DNA from: Psychrobacter sp. APC 3281
GTDB taxonomy: Bacteria; Pseudomonadota; Gammaproteobacteria; Pseudomonadales; Moraxellaceae
Assembly: GCF_030407815.1 (NCBI RefSeq)
Contig: NZ_JASDCS010000010.1
Coordinates: forward strand, 1-64,000
Length of the DNA: 64,000 bases
Reading direction: 5' to 3'
Of the stretch, positions 40,337-50,716 are shown one piece after another (within the stretch, counting starts at the first letter, position 1; every line of letters starts with the position of its first letter). The notes under the pieces are model-generated. The model was not told the DNA's origin. It ran no database searches and was given only the letters and a program-made list of their open reading frames with translations. Both the position numbers and the translations under genes were made by a program.

Positions 40337-41455
40337 TTAAAAATTTATTTTCCTAATGCTACCGATGTTCCACCCCGAAAAATTGACACCATCATCAACT
40401 AGTAAATTATCATTATTAGGCTCGAACGGACTTATCCCTGACATAATGAGGTCATTTATTTTATCTGTTTGTTCGTCCGATAAACTGTCCCACCATATAG
40501 GTGAAATAAATGTATTTTCAGCAACTCCAAAAAAGAACCTTATTAGCGCACTAAAAGTTTTGTTCTCTTCCAAAGCTAGTAGCGAGTTGATAAAACTTAA
40601 TACTTTAGTAGAGTTTTTTAGCCAACTAAAAACTACATATCCTTTGCCATTACTAGAAAATGAATTAAAAACTAAGTGCTCAGCAACAATACTTAGATCA
40701 CCTAAATCTTGGATTAAATTTCCATCAAAGTCATTTAAAGGTGCAACAATTGAAGAAACAGCGATAGGCATAGGTGATGTTGAGTCAATAATGAGATGGC
40801 TTAAATTGCCAAATGGTTTTCCTAGGAGCTGATCATCAAGCTCAGACTTAAGTTCCAATAATTCTGCGAGAGCAGCATTGAGAGCTTTCTGTTGATCTGC
40901 AACGAAATTTTGAATAGATAATTGACCCAATAGGTGCTTACCTTTATCACCATTTTTAGCAAACTCGGAATTGTTAAGCGCAGCTTCTTTAGCATAAAGC
41001 TCTTTCGCTACTGAACGATACATTAGAGCTAAACACTGTTCATCATCTCCAACAAACTCCCTATCTTCAACACAAGAAAAAAGAGACTTATCATGTGTTG
41101 AGCAGAATCCTTTGAATGTGGATGCTTGATTAATACCTATCTTTTCAGGAACTAGCTTTCCTTCATTTTTTATAATATTCGCTAAGTTTATTTTTAATCC
41201 TAAAACATGACCGCTTTCATCTGCAATTTCTTTTAGGCTGCTACTTTTTGAAACGGTATGAGCATTAATAATTTTTTTACTGCACTCATGTTTTAAATCA
41301 GCAGGAACATAACAACACTTTCGCGAAGCATTTTTCTGACTGTAACCTATAGCATCTCCTTTACTTACAGGAGACTCATTCTCACGTCCAAGATGACAAT
41401 GTTTGAACTTCTTTCCTGAACGACACCAACATTTCTCATTACGTCCCATTTTCAT
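40337..41455 (-). CDS. SEC-C zinc-binding protein with extra Cys/His motifs
   Basis: 372 residues. The N-terminus GRNEKCWCRSGKKFKHCH is a SEC-C motif (CxC-x8-CH), the zinc motif first described at the SecA C-terminus. Next come CCYVP, then C-x(5-6)-NAHTVSKSSSLKEIA-x-ESGHVL and GFCSTHDKSLFSCVE, which recall Cys/His-rich HNH-like folds but were not proven to be one. The rest (from about residue 150) is helical with no recognised domain. The coding sequence is visibly AT-rich relative to parC next door, suggesting recent transfer. TAGGA lies four bases before the first ATG; a second ATG is two codons later. Function unknown. Confidence 0.78.
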   Translation of the reverse strand: MKMGRNEKCWCRSGKKFKHCHLGRENESPVSKGDAIGYSQKNASRKCCYVPADLKHECSKKIINAHTVSKSSSLKEIADESGHVLGLKINLANIIKNEGKLVPEKIGINQASTFKGFCSTHDKSLFSCVEDREFVGDDEQCLALMYRSVAKELYAKEAALNNSEFAKNGDKGKHLLGQLSIQNFVADQQKALNAALAELLELKSELDDQLLGKPFGNLSHLIIDSTSPMPIAVSSIVAPLNDFDGNLIQDLGDLSIVAEHLVFNSFSSNGKGYVVFSWLKNSTKVLSFINSLLALEENKTFSALIRFFFGVAENTFISPIWWDSLSDEQTDKINDLIMSGISPFEPNNDNLLVDDGVNFSGWNIGSIRKINF

Positions 41456-41587
41456 AAATTCCTACTTGTTTTTACTTTAACGACGAAATATTGAATAATA
41501 GAGCGAAATTACCAATATCCTATTTAGCAAGAGATGTGATTGTGTGAGCGAGTATTTCTTCAGTAAAGAAGTTCAAACTCCTGCCAG

Positions 41588-43894
41588 CTACCCAACCTCA
41601 ACACTCGTGACATTCTGAAAGCCTCTTGGCAACTGCCCACCACGATTACCGCGAACACCCGTATAGTTAGCCAAATCATTTGGCTTGAGTGTCACATGGC
41701 GTTTGCCAGCGGTAATGACAAGACTGTCTTGCTGACTAAGTGGTGTGATAGCGAGCACTTCTTCACCGTCTTTCAACTTAATAAGTTTGTTCCCTTTACC
41801 GCGAGCTTGTTCAGGCAAATCATCAAGAGCAAATATCAGTAGGTATCCTGCATTGGTTGCAACGGCAATATGATCAGGTGTCACACGTATATTGCTATTT
41901 TCACCTTCGGTATTAGCGGCCGTCTCAACTGGTACGTCGATACGTGCAACAGGGAGCAAGCGACTATCAGTTGCTAGGTTAATGACGTTTTTACCAGCTT
42001 TTTGGTTGCTATCGAGATTACCAATGGTATTGATAAAACCATAACCTGCTGAACTAGCAAGGATAATGCGTTGCTCGTTATCACCCGTTAGTAGCTGCTC
42101 AAAGCTAGCGCCTGCTGGCGGCTTTAACACACTGGTTAGCGGATCACCTTGACCACGCGCAGACGCTAAGTTGTGCGCATCAATACTGTAGCTGCGTCCC
42201 GTACTGTCGAGTACGTAAATTCTTTCGTTAGATTTGCCGCGCACGTGCGCTTGATAGCTGTCACCTGAGCGATAACTCATACCAGCGGCATCGACATCAT
42301 GACCCTTGGCAGCACGAATCCAACCTGCTTTTGATAAGATGGCAGTGACCGGCTCACTCGGTACGAGATCTGACTCTTTCAGTGCTTGCGCCTCTTCACG
42401 CTCTGCTAATGGTGATACACGCTCATTGCCATGTTCTTTCATATCGGCGGTAAGCTCGTCAATCATCAGATTGGTTAGACTGTCTGGATTGTCTAAGTAC
42501 TCTTGAATAATAGCGCGCTCAGCAGCCAATTCGTCTTGCTCGCGGCGCAGCTCAATTTCCTCTAACTTTGCCAACTGACGCAAACGAATATCCAAGATAG
42601 CATTGGCTTGAATGTCAGTCAGGTCATAATCCTGCATCAAGGTCGCTTTTGGATCATCCTCTTCACGAATGATGCGAATCACTTCATCAATATTCAGATA
42701 AGCAATCAGCAAGCCCGCCAAAATATGCAAGCGCTTATCGATTTTATCGAGGCGATATTGCAAGCGTCGCGTGACCACCGAGCGGCGACAGATTAACCAT
42801 TCTTCCAGGACTTCTTTTAAGTTTTTTACCTGCGGCTTACCATTTAAGCCAATCATATTCATATTGACGCGGTAATTACTTTCTAGGTCAGTACTAGCAA
42901 ACAGATGGCTCATGACACGATCGACATCGACTCGCGTTGAGCGCAGCTCAAGGACGATGCGACAAGCATTTTCGTGATCAGATTCATCATGAATATCCGT
43001 CACCCAAGGCAGCTTTTTATCGGTCATAAGCTTAGCGATTTGCTCTTGAATTTTGTTGCCTGAAACTTGGTAAGGAAGCGCATCAATGATGACGAGATTC
43101 TTTTCTTTAGAGTCAACGTGAAAGGTGGCGCGCATCTTATAACTGCCACGTCCAGTCTCGTACATCGCTTGCAAATCTTTTTTACTAGTGATGATTTCCG
43201 CTGGTGTTGGTAGGTCAGGTGCTGGTATCGATTGGGTAAGCTGCTTAACCGACAGCTCTGGGTTTTTGAGCAAACGAATGGCCGCACGTACCACTTCATT
43301 GAGATTATGCGGTGGAATATCCGTTGCCATACCAACAGCAATACCTGTCGTACCGTTCAACAGAATATTAGGCAGGCGGGCAGGTAAGGTCGTTGGTTCT
43401 TGCATCGTACCATCAAAGTTATCTTGCCAGTCGACTGTACCTTGACCCAATTCTGCTAGCAACGTATTGGCATAAGCCGACATTTTAGCTTCGGTATAAC
43501 GCATCGCCGCAAAGGATTTCGGATCATCTGGGCTACCCCAGTTACCTTGACCAGTGATAAGCGGATAGCGATAGCTGAACGGCTGAGCCATCAGTACCAT
43601 GGCTTCATAACAAGCGCTATCACCATGCGGATGGTATTTACCCAATACGTCACCGACCGTACGTGCGGATTTCTTCGCCTTAGCAGAGGACTTTAGCCCA
43701 AGCTCGCTCATGGCATAAACGATGCGACGCTGGACAGGTTTTAGACCGTCGGCAATATTTGGCAGCGCCCGATCCATGATGACGTACATGGCATAGTTGA
43801 GATAGGCCTGCTCAGTGAACTCTGCGACTGAACGAGTATCCATCGGCTCATTGGGAATAATTGGGGCGATCGTATGATCAATAACATCAGACAT
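41588..43894 (-). CDS. parC: DNA topoisomerase IV subunit A
   Basis: ParC cuts and rejoins DNA to decatenate chromosomes; ParE is not in the window. 768 residues. The breakage-reunion domain contains [19 protein letters not shown], with the quinolone-determining Ser and Glu in the susceptible form, and the catalytic Tyr in MRYTEAKMS. The CYEAM signature separates ParC from GyrA (VYDTI). The C-terminal pinwheel domain is short, as in ParC. No strong ribosome binding site is seen before the ATG. Confidence 0.97.
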   Translation of the reverse strand: MSDVIDHTIAPIIPNEPMDTRSVAEFTEQAYLNYAMYVIMDRALPNIADGLKPVQRRIVYAMSELGLKSSAKAKKSARTVGDVLGKYHPHGDSACYEAMVLMAQPFSYRYPLITGQGNWGSPDDPKSFAAMRYTEAKMSAYANTLLAELGQGTVDWQDNFDGTMQEPTTLPARLPNILLNGTTGIAVGMATDIPPHNLNEVVRAAIRLLKNPELSVKQLTQSIPAPDLPTPAEIITSKKDLQAMYETGRGSYKMRATFHVDSKEKNLVIIDALPYQVSGNKIQEQIAKLMTDKKLPWVTDIHDESDHENACRIVLELRSTRVDVDRVMSHLFASTDLESNYRVNMNMIGLNGKPQVKNLKEVLEEWLICRRSVVTRRLQYRLDKIDKRLHILAGLLIAYLNIDEVIRIIREEDDPKATLMQDYDLTDIQANAILDIRLRQLAKLEEIELRREQDELAAERAIIQEYLDNPDSLTNLMIDELTADMKEHGNERVSPLAEREEAQALKESDLVPSEPVTAILSKAGWIRAAKGHDVDAAGMSYRSGDSYQAHVRGKSNERIYVLDSTGRSYSIDAHNLASARGQGDPLTSVLKPPAGASFEQLLTGDNEQRIILASSAGYGFINTIGNLDSNQKAGKNVINLATDSRLLPVARIDVPVETAANTEGENSNIRVTPDHIAVATNAGYLLIFALDDLPEQARGKGNKLIKLKDGEEVLAITPLSQQDSLVITAGKRHVTLKPNDLANYTGVRGNRGGQLPRGFQNVTSVEVG

Positions 43895-44300
43895 AAAATA
43901 GGATTCACTTATCAGTTTTAATAGGTATAGATAATTGGTTCAAGCATAAAAATAGGATAGTGCTATCGTAAAGGATATTGCACCAATTAAAAAGACGTAT
44001 GTCAGAATATACGACATCTCGTGACGTGCTTAAAACAAGCGCTTATAAGGGTTTTTTATAGTGTGTTGACTCATAGCTTTTATAGATCAAGTTAAGTATA
44101 GTAAATCTAATATTTGTTTTTTATAGGGTTAATAAATGTCTTAAGGTTTAATCCTTTTTATTTAATATATTTTGTCTATCATCAATCCAAAAACAGTAGG
44201 TTCAAAATAGTCTTAATGCAAAATTAATAACTGAAAGTATGACAGTTAGTAGACTAAATAAGGCGTCTGCTTTGCCTATTTAAATAGCATTAACCATATA
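43895..44300. other. Intergenic region between parC and the VWA gene
   Basis: AT-rich divergent spacer of about 400 bases. TTGACT near 44064 has no matching -10. No gene or strong hairpin was recognised; the promoter for the VWA gene lies at its right edge. Confidence 0.4.
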
Positions 44301-44329
44301 TTGACATGGACAAGTCGCTACTGAATTAT
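44301..44329 (+). promoter_or_regulatory. Probable promoter of the VWA lipoprotein gene
   Basis: A perfect TTGACA at 44301-44306, 17-base spacer, and AATTAT (four of six matches) at 44324-44329. AAGGA at 44338-44342 precedes the start codon by nine bases. Confidence 0.5.
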
Positions 44330-44351
44330 CTTACAATAAGGAATTTCTGTT

Positions 44352-46145
44352 ATGTCATTTGACCCTTTATCTAAAATATCTGCCTCTACAATGCTGAAAA
44401 ACGAAAGTAAGCACCTAGGGAAAAACGTTACTAGAAATGTGCTGTTGATTACTGCTATAGCCAGTCTAGGATTGACAGCCTGTAGCCCTTCACAAATGAG
44501 CAAAACGCTACCAGCCGAGACAAGCAGCACAGTCAATCAAGATGCAGCAGTGGTGTCAGAGTTTATCATGGCGTCACCCAGTGTTAAGCACTCAGTCATC
44601 AGCCAACAGATGATGATACGTTCTGCGGCGCAGACAGGTATCGTACGCCCATTACCGAGCATCATAGTCACGCCAGAGGCAAAAGACAACTATCAAAAAA
44701 ACGCAGCCAATCGTGTACATCGAACTACGGATATGGCGGTATCAACCTTGTCTATCGATACCGATACGGGCAGCTACGCCAATGTGCGCCGCTATTTAAA
44801 CGATGGTCAACTACCACCTGTTAATGCTGTACGCGTAGAGGAATTGATTAATTATTTTAACTATCAATTTGATGATGGCAAACGCTTAGGTAGCGCCCCG
44901 TTTGTTGTGTCAACTGAAGTAGTAGACTCACCTTGGGATAGAGCAGATCAGGATAATAAAATCGTCAAAGTTGGTATCAAGGCCGTTGATAGTAGCTGGT
45001 CGCAAAAAACGGATAAGCAATCTATGCCACCTGCCAACCTTGTGTTTTTAGTAGATGTGTCAGGCTCTATGTCGTCGCGCGATAAACTGCCATTGGCACA
45101 GTCATCGCTCAAGCTGTTGACAGAGCAAATGCGCGCCCAAGACATTATCAGCATCGTGACCTATTCAGGTAGTACTAGTGTGGCATTGCCTGCGACCAAT
45201 GGTGACCAAAAAGCAAAAATCTTGTCTGCGATCGATGGATTGAATGCCTCAGGCTCGACCAATGGGGAAGATGCTCTTAAATTGGCCTACAGACAAGCTG
45301 AGCAAGGACTAAAAAAGAACGGTATCAATCGAATCATGATGTTAACGGATGGCGATTTTAACGTTGGTATTAGTGATGTCGATGAGATGTTGGATTTGGT
45401 CAAAGCAAATCGCGATCGCGGTATCTCTTTATCTACCGTTGGCTTTGGTCGCGGCAACCTTAATGATCACATGATGGAACAGATGGCGGACAACGGCAAT
45501 GGTAATTACAGTTATATTGACAGTCTAACTGAAGCAAAAAAAGTTTTTGGTGATGAATTGGCCGCGACATTTAACACCGTCGCTAAAGACGTAAAAGTCC
45601 AAGTTGAGTTTAATCCTGATGTGGTGAGCGAGTGGCGCTTGATTGGTTATGAAAATCGCGTACTGGCTGAAGAAGATTTCAATAATGACAAAATTGATGC
45701 AGGTGAGCTTGGGGCAGGTAAGGCGGTTATCGTTTTGTTTGAAGTGACACCAAAAGGTCAAAAAGGGTTATATAGCGATCGTCGATATGCTGACAGCAAT
45801 GCCAGTATTAGTTCGAATAATAAACAGAACTCTAATGAGCTTGGCTATCTAAAAATTCGTTATAAAGCACCGACAGGTGGTAGCTCCAAACTGATTAGCC
45901 AACCGATTAATAAAGCTAGCCACGCTTTAAATAAAGCCAGTATCGATACCCAGTTTGCGATGGCAGTAGCAGGATTCGGTCAACGCTTGACTCAAAGCGA
46001 TTATATTAATGACTGGCAGTACAGTGATAGCACTAAACTTGCCAAAAGTAGTATCGCAGATAGATCGAGTAGCGATACTGATGGTACTCGTCGCAATTTT
46101 GTGACGTTGACTGAGCTGGCGAGTGCGCTAAAAAATAGCCGATAG
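44352..46145 (+). CDS. YfbK-like von Willebrand factor A lipoprotein
   Basis: 597 residues. A long N-terminus precedes the lipobox LGLTAC (Cys44); an internal Met14 is a possible alternative start. A VWA-N-terminal region follows (VSTLSIDTDTGSYANVRRYL, VRVEELINYFNY), then the VWA domain with a complete MIDAS DVSGSMSSRDKL, the conserved TNGEDAL threonine segment and MLTDGDFNVG. The C-terminal part matches the DUF3520 portion of E. coli YfbK by layout. These proteins are predicted periplasmic lipoproteins of unknown role. It is monocistronic. Confidence 0.85.
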   Translation: MSFDPLSKISASTMLKNESKHLGKNVTRNVLLITAIASLGLTACSPSQMSKTLPAETSSTVNQDAAVVSEFIMASPSVKHSVISQQMMIRSAAQTGIVRPLPSIIVTPEAKDNYQKNAANRVHRTTDMAVSTLSIDTDTGSYANVRRYLNDGQLPPVNAVRVEELINYFNYQFDDGKRLGSAPFVVSTEVVDSPWDRADQDNKIVKVGIKAVDSSWSQKTDKQSMPPANLVFLVDVSGSMSSRDKLPLAQSSLKLLTEQMRAQDIISIVTYSGSTSVALPATNGDQKAKILSAIDGLNASGSTNGEDALKLAYRQAEQGLKKNGINRIMMLTDGDFNVGISDVDEMLDLVKANRDRGISLSTVGFGRGNLNDHMMEQMADNGNGNYSYIDSLTEAKKVFGDELAATFNTVAKDVKVQVEFNPDVVSEWRLIGYENRVLAEEDFNNDKIDAGELGAGKAVIVLFEVTPKGQKGLYSDRRYADSNASISSNNKQNSNELGYLKIRYKAPTGGSSKLISQPINKASHALNKASIDTQFAMAVAGFGQRLTQSDYINDWQYSDSTKLAKSSIADRSSSDTDGTRRNFVTLTELASALKNSR

Positions 46146-46498
46146 TGAACAGATATCGTGTCGGGATGGTCATTAGGGAGCAAAAGTCAATGGTCATATT
46201 TTCTAATGGTATGACTGGTATTTTTAATCTAATGTATTGATATGTATGGAGATATCGAGCGTCAAGCCTATTTGAGAACTGGTGTAGCAATCTTTTGTAT
46301 TGAGTACTATGTATAAAGTGTGTATGTTAATGAACAAAGGGCTATTTACCGCTATATTGTTCGCTCAGCACTATACAAATATGTCGCAGCCTTGCTTTTT
46401 ATCATAATGATAGGCAAGGCTCTGACGTTTTGTATATTTATCACACTGTGATTGGCGTGGGTTGACGGTAATGTATTATTACTAGGAGAGAAAAGATT
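46146..46498 (+). other. Intergenic region before the fadD pair
   Basis: No gene is seen in these 353 bases. A nested inverted repeat sits at 46388-46421. A TTGACG at about 46462 lies too close to the ribosome binding site of the next gene to act as its -35. Confidence 0.4.
46388..46421. repeat. Nested inverted repeat upstream of the first fadD
   Basis: Outer arms AGCCTTGC and GCAAGGCT enclose inner arms TATCA and TGATA around TAA. It is not followed by a T-run, so it is not a standard terminator. It may be an RNA structure in the 5' leader or a degenerate terminator of the VWA gene. Confidence 0.5.
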
Positions 46499-48226
46499 AT
46501 GGAAAATCAAGGAAACTTAACCCGTCGTGACGATAAAGTTTGGCTAAAAACGTATGAAGAACTTGGTCTGGAGTATGACATTGAATTGCCAGCCGACAAT
46601 ACGTCACTTATCGATATTTTCGAAAAAAGCTTCGCTGAAAATGCTGATAAAACTGCCTATATCTGCATGGGTTCATCGTTAAGCTTCCAGGAAGTAGATT
46701 TATACAGCCGTCAAATGGCCGCTTATCTACAGTCATTAGGATTGGTCAAAGGCGATAAAGTTGCGGTCATGATGCCCAACATTTTGCAGTTACCAATCTC
46801 TGTCATCGCTGTACTACGTGCAGGCTTTACCTTAGTCAACGTCAACCCTCTGTACACTACCAGAGAGCTTGAGCATCAGTTGACTGATTCAGAAGCCAAA
46901 GTGCTAATCATGGTCGAAAACTTTGCCAAAACCTATCAAGACATCGGTCGCAATGTGGTCGATAAAGTCGTGATTACGGGTATGGGCGATTTGATGGGTA
47001 CGCTCAAAGGCTTTATGGTCAATACAGTCGTCCGCCATGTCAAAAAAATGGTACCAGACTATAGTATTTCTAATAGCGTTAGTTTCAAAAGTGCATTAAA
47101 GCAAGTCACCGCTAGTAAATATAAGCGCCCAACCAATATCACGCTTGATGATATCGCTGTCCTACAGTATACCGGTGGTACGACAGGTGTGGCGAAAGGT
47201 GCGATGCTAACGCACAAAAACTTGGTGGCAAACTTAATTCAGTCTAATACCTTTTTGGGCACCGCTTTTGATGATTTCGATCAAAGAGGTGAGCAACCTG
47301 TGATTATGACGGCATTGCCGATGTATCATATTTTCTCATTTACCGTATGTGGCATGTTCGGTCTGTATCGCGGTTGTGTGGTGCTATTAGTACCAAACCC
47401 ACGTGATCTTGATAGCTTGTTAAAAGCATATAAAGCCAATCCACCAGCGTTCTTCCCAGCGGTAAACACGTTGTTCAACGCGCTTGCCAACAACGAAGAA
47501 TTTATAGCGATGGATCATAGCAAGCTGCGTCAATCGATGGGCGGCGGCATGGCAGTATTGAGCCCAACAGCCGAAAAATGGCGCCAAGTGACAGGTAATA
47601 TTATTATTCAAGGTTATGGCTTGTCTGAAACATCACCAGTCGCGACCGCTAACCCTAGCAACAGCAAGACATTCACTGGCACTATTGGTGTCCCTATGCC
47701 AGCAACCGATGTGGCGATCTTAGATGATGCTGGTAATGAAGTGGCACTTGGTGAGCGCGGTGAGATTAGTGTTCGTGGTCCACAGGTCATGAAAGGTTAC
47801 TGGAACCGTGAAGATGCTACTGCCGAAGTCATGACAGCAGATGGATTCTTCCGTACTGGTGATATCGGTATTATGGCTGACAACGGATATGTGACCATCG
47901 TTGACCGCAAAAAAGACATGATTTTGGTGTCTGGTTTTAACGTTTATCCGAATGAAGTCGAAGAAGTCATGGCTGGACATCCTAAGATTTTAGAATGTGG
48001 TGTCATCGGTATCGAAGATGAGAAGAGCGGTGAGATTCCTAAGATCTATGTTGTCCGTAACGATCCAAGTCTGACCACCGAAGAAGTTCTTGAGTACGGT
48101 AAAGAGAACCTAACAGGTTATAAGCGTCCTCGTCGTGTTGAGTTTATTGATGAGCTACCAAAATCGAATGTTGGTAAGATTTTGCGTAAAGATCTACGCG
48201 TACTTGAAGAAAAGAACCACGGTTAA
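46499..48226 (+). CDS. fadD: Long-chain fatty acid--CoA ligase (first of a tandem pair)
   Basis: FadD activates fatty acids with ATP and CoA before beta-oxidation or phospholipid use; it acts at the inner face of the cytoplasmic membrane. 575 residues. The AMP-binding signature is YTGGTTGVAKGAMLTHKN near residue 223. Later motifs are GYGLSETSPV and the C-terminal RTGDIGIM and DRKKDMILVSGFNVYPNEVE. The C-terminal catalytic lysine lies in PKSNVGKILRK. AGGAGAG lies eight bases before the ATG. It is followed by a terminator and a close paralog. Confidence 0.93.
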   Translation: MENQGNLTRRDDKVWLKTYEELGLEYDIELPADNTSLIDIFEKSFAENADKTAYICMGSSLSFQEVDLYSRQMAAYLQSLGLVKGDKVAVMMPNILQLPISVIAVLRAGFTLVNVNPLYTTRELEHQLTDSEAKVLIMVENFAKTYQDIGRNVVDKVVITGMGDLMGTLKGFMVNTVVRHVKKMVPDYSISNSVSFKSALKQVTASKYKRPTNITLDDIAVLQYTGGTTGVAKGAMLTHKNLVANLIQSNTFLGTAFDDFDQRGEQPVIMTALPMYHIFSFTVCGMFGLYRGCVVLLVPNPRDLDSLLKAYKANPPAFFPAVNTLFNALANNEEFIAMDHSKLRQSMGGGMAVLSPTAEKWRQVTGNIIIQGYGLSETSPVATANPSNSKTFTGTIGVPMPATDVAILDDAGNEVALGERGEISVRGPQVMKGYWNREDATAEVMTADGFFRTGDIGIMADNGYVTIVDRKKDMILVSGFNVYPNEVEEVMAGHPKILECGVIGIEDEKSGEIPKIYVVRNDPSLTTEEVLEYGKENLTGYKRPRRVEFIDELPKSNVGKILRKDLRVLEEKNHG

Positions 48227-48334
48227 TTTGCTGATACACGTACCTAGAAAGTTGTTTGATAGATGCGTGTATTAACCAAAGATACATGTGAAAGTAACGC
48301 ACGATTAGATGCTGTAGTAACTAAAGTAGTAACC

Positions 48335-48376
48335 AAAAATGATAAGGCTGCAACCATGCTGTCTTATCATTTTTTT
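48335..48376 (+). terminator. Terminator after the first fadD
   Basis: AAAATGATAAG and CTTATCATTTT form an 11-bp perfect stem around a 16-base partly self-complementary loop, ending in seven T. Confidence 0.9.
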
Positions 48377-48735
48377 GTCTTTATCGCTTTTGATATTTGC
48401 GGATGACAGCTACTATTAATAGAGAATATCTATTAAAACTGCTATAGTGCCCATCGACGTATTTTTGTTTTTGTCCAAAAAACCGTACTGGTTTTGCTTA
48501 AGGTAACTGGTGAAATCATGGTAGTAAATACTGTTCTCGACTTGGTCGTGCTGAGTGGTAGTATTATTTATCATAGACCCAGTAACACACTTTAATTTGC
48601 AAAGCTTATGAATGACAAACCCGATCATACTTATCTATTTCTTATTCATAAGCTTCTGCTGTCAGCAATAATCATAAAAAATGGTGTTTCCATTAGCATA
48701 TTCAATGTTTTTAACAGTAACATTTAGGGAAAATT
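48377..48735 (+). other. Spacer between the fadD paralogs
   Basis: About 360 bases, AT-rich, without a credible gene. It must contain the promoter of the second fadD because a terminator precedes it, but no convincing box pair was found. Confidence 0.4.
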
Positions 48736-50535
48736 ATGACGGATAATATTAATAAAAAAACGACAGATAATAGCGCTGCAACTGATGATAAAGCCAATAC
48801 TACCAACGACGTTTATCAAAGTAATGCATTTCCTACTATGCCGACCATCGATAGTGATAGTCCGTGGCTGAGCGCTTATGAGCGCTATAGCATCGATGCT
48901 ACTATTGAGATGCCAGAAGACAATACCTCTTTACTGGATGTGTTCGAGCGTAATTTTAGCCGTTATGGTCAAAAACCTGCCTATATCTGCATGGGCTCAT
49001 CGATTACTTTTAAGCAATTAGATCTATATAGCCGACAGATTGCTAGCTATTTGCAGTCAATAGGACTGGTCGCAGGCGATAAAGTTGGGGTCATGATGCC
49101 CAACGTCTTGCAGTATCCAGTGGTTGCTTTGGGTATCATTCGTGCAGGGATGGTGTTGGTCAATGTAAACCCTCTATACACTAGCCGTGAGCTGTCACAT
49201 CAGTTGCATGACAGTGGTGCTAAAGCACTATTTATCGTTGAAAACTTTGCTAAGACGTATCAAGAGGCCGAAGACAAAGGTCAGGTAGAGCATGTAGTGG
49301 TGTGTACCATTGGCGATATGCTAGGTACGATTAAAGGAGCTGTGGTCAACCTCGTGGCTCGCCATGTCAAAAAGATGATTCCTGCTTATAGCATACCGAA
49401 TAGCGTGAGTTTTAAGCATGCCTTAAATGCTGAGTCAGCCAGTAAGTACCAGCGCCCTGAGTTGAACTTAAGCGATGTGGCCTTGCTGCAATATACCGGT
49501 GGTACGACAGGAGTCGCGAAAGGCGCAATGCTGTCTCATGGTAATCTAGTCGCCAACATGCTACAGGTCAGTGCGCTGATGAACAGTGCATTTGATGATG
49601 ATATAGATGGTAGAGATGTGATTTTGACTGCACTGCCGCTATATCACGTATTCTCATTTATGGTCTGCGGTATGTGTAGTATGTACCAAGGTTATGCCTC
49701 GCTACTCATTCCGAATCCGCGCGATCTTGATGGGCTTATCAAAGAGATGGCCAAGTACAAGCCAGCGTTTATCCCTGCTGTGAATACTTTGTTTAACGGC
49801 TTAGTACACAAAGATAACTTTGCTGATTTGGACTTTTCTAATCTCAAAGCGTCTATCGGCGGTGGTATGTCAGTATTGCCTAGCGTAGCGAAAGAATGGC
49901 ATAAAATCACTGGTCTGCCTATCGTTGAAGGTTATGGCTTGTCTGAGACCTCACCTGTGGTGGCTTTTAATCCGATGACCATTGCAGAATTTACCGGAAA
50001 AATCGGTATTCCTGCGCCTAGTACCGATATCGTACTCATTGATGATGACGAAAATATAGTAGCCATGGGCGATCGCGGTGAAATCTGCGTAAAAGGTCCA
50101 CAGGTCATGATTGGTTATCAGAATCGTCCGAAAGAAACTGCTGAATCCTTTACAGCTAGTGGCTACTTAAAAACTGGCGATATTGGAATCATGGACGAAA
50201 AAGGCTTTATCAAAATTGTCGATCGCAAAAAAGATATGATTTTGGTGTCTGGTTTCAACGTCTATCCAAACGAAATCGAAGAGGCGATGAGTGAACATCC
50301 AGCAGTCGTAGAATGCGGTGCTATTGGTGTTCCGAACGATGATCGCGGCGAAGAGCCAAAGCTGTTTGTGGTCAAAAAAGGCGACGTGACTGAAAAAGAA
50401 CTATTGGAATATGGCAAAAAACAACTGACTGGCTATAAGCGCCCACGTCATATACAGTTCGTTGACGAATTACCAAAGTCGAACGTTGGCAAAATCCTAC
50501 GTAAGGAATTGCGTAAGATGGAAGGGTTAGAATAG
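48736..50535 (+). CDS. fadD: Long-chain fatty acid--CoA ligase (second of a tandem pair)
   Basis: 599 residues, clearly paralogous to the preceding gene across the whole length (YTGGTTGVAKGAMLSHGN, GYGLSETSPV, DRKKDMILVSGFNVYPNEIE, PKSNVGKILRKEL). It differs by an N-terminal extension of about 25 polar residues (Asn, Thr, Asp-rich) without a signal peptide. Tandem fadD1-fadD2 pairs are known in Pseudomonas, where the two enzymes differ in chain-length preference; the same could apply here, but that is inference. AGGGAAA precedes the ATG. Confidence 0.93.
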   Translation: MTDNINKKTTDNSAATDDKANTTNDVYQSNAFPTMPTIDSDSPWLSAYERYSIDATIEMPEDNTSLLDVFERNFSRYGQKPAYICMGSSITFKQLDLYSRQIASYLQSIGLVAGDKVGVMMPNVLQYPVVALGIIRAGMVLVNVNPLYTSRELSHQLHDSGAKALFIVENFAKTYQEAEDKGQVEHVVVCTIGDMLGTIKGAVVNLVARHVKKMIPAYSIPNSVSFKHALNAESASKYQRPELNLSDVALLQYTGGTTGVAKGAMLSHGNLVANMLQVSALMNSAFDDDIDGRDVILTALPLYHVFSFMVCGMCSMYQGYASLLIPNPRDLDGLIKEMAKYKPAFIPAVNTLFNGLVHKDNFADLDFSNLKASIGGGMSVLPSVAKEWHKITGLPIVEGYGLSETSPVVAFNPMTIAEFTGKIGIPAPSTDIVLIDDDENIVAMGDRGEICVKGPQVMIGYQNRPKETAESFTASGYLKTGDIGIMDEKGFIKIVDRKKDMILVSGFNVYPNEIEEAMSEHPAVVECGAIGVPNDDRGEEPKLFVVKKGDVTEKELLEYGKKQLTGYKRPRHIQFVDELPKSNVGKILRKELRKMEGLE

Positions 50536-50554
50536 CTTATATTTGACATTCTGT

Positions 50555-50606
50555 TGATAACGGTGGCGTAATGGCAGGCGCGAATCTTGCTATTGCGCCG
50601 TTGTCA
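50555..50606 (+). repeat. Long imperfect hairpin after the second fadD
   Basis: TGATAACGG pairs with CCGTTGTCA and CGTAATGGCA with TGCTATTGCG, giving about 19 bp with wobble pairs and a three-base bulge around an 11-base loop. No T-run follows directly. It could be a Rho-dependent or 3'-protecting structure for the fadD mRNA. Confidence 0.55.
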
Positions 50607-50640
50607 CGTTAGGATATCTTAAGATTTTAGTCGACTACAT

Positions 50641-50680
50641 ACCTATCAATGTGTTTGCTAACGACTGATAGGTAGTTTTA
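50641..50680 (+). terminator. Weak terminator-like hairpin before rph
   Basis: ACCTATCA and TGATAGGT are perfect 8-bp arms around a 17-base loop, followed by AGTTTTA. The short T-tract makes termination uncertain. Confidence 0.45.
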
Positions 50681-50716
50681 TGACACTGCTTTTATAACAT
50701 TGTACTAGGAATTTTT

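Noticed and set aside
37950..41455. Considered as a genomic island with integrase or attachment sites
   Set aside because: No integrase, transposase, tRNA-associated direct repeat or inverted-repeat boundary was found; only the base composition of the SEC-C gene suggests transfer.
48416..48628. Minus-strand 70-codon frame between the fadD genes
   Set aside because: AT-rich, no ribosome binding site, no protein-like pattern; probably chance.
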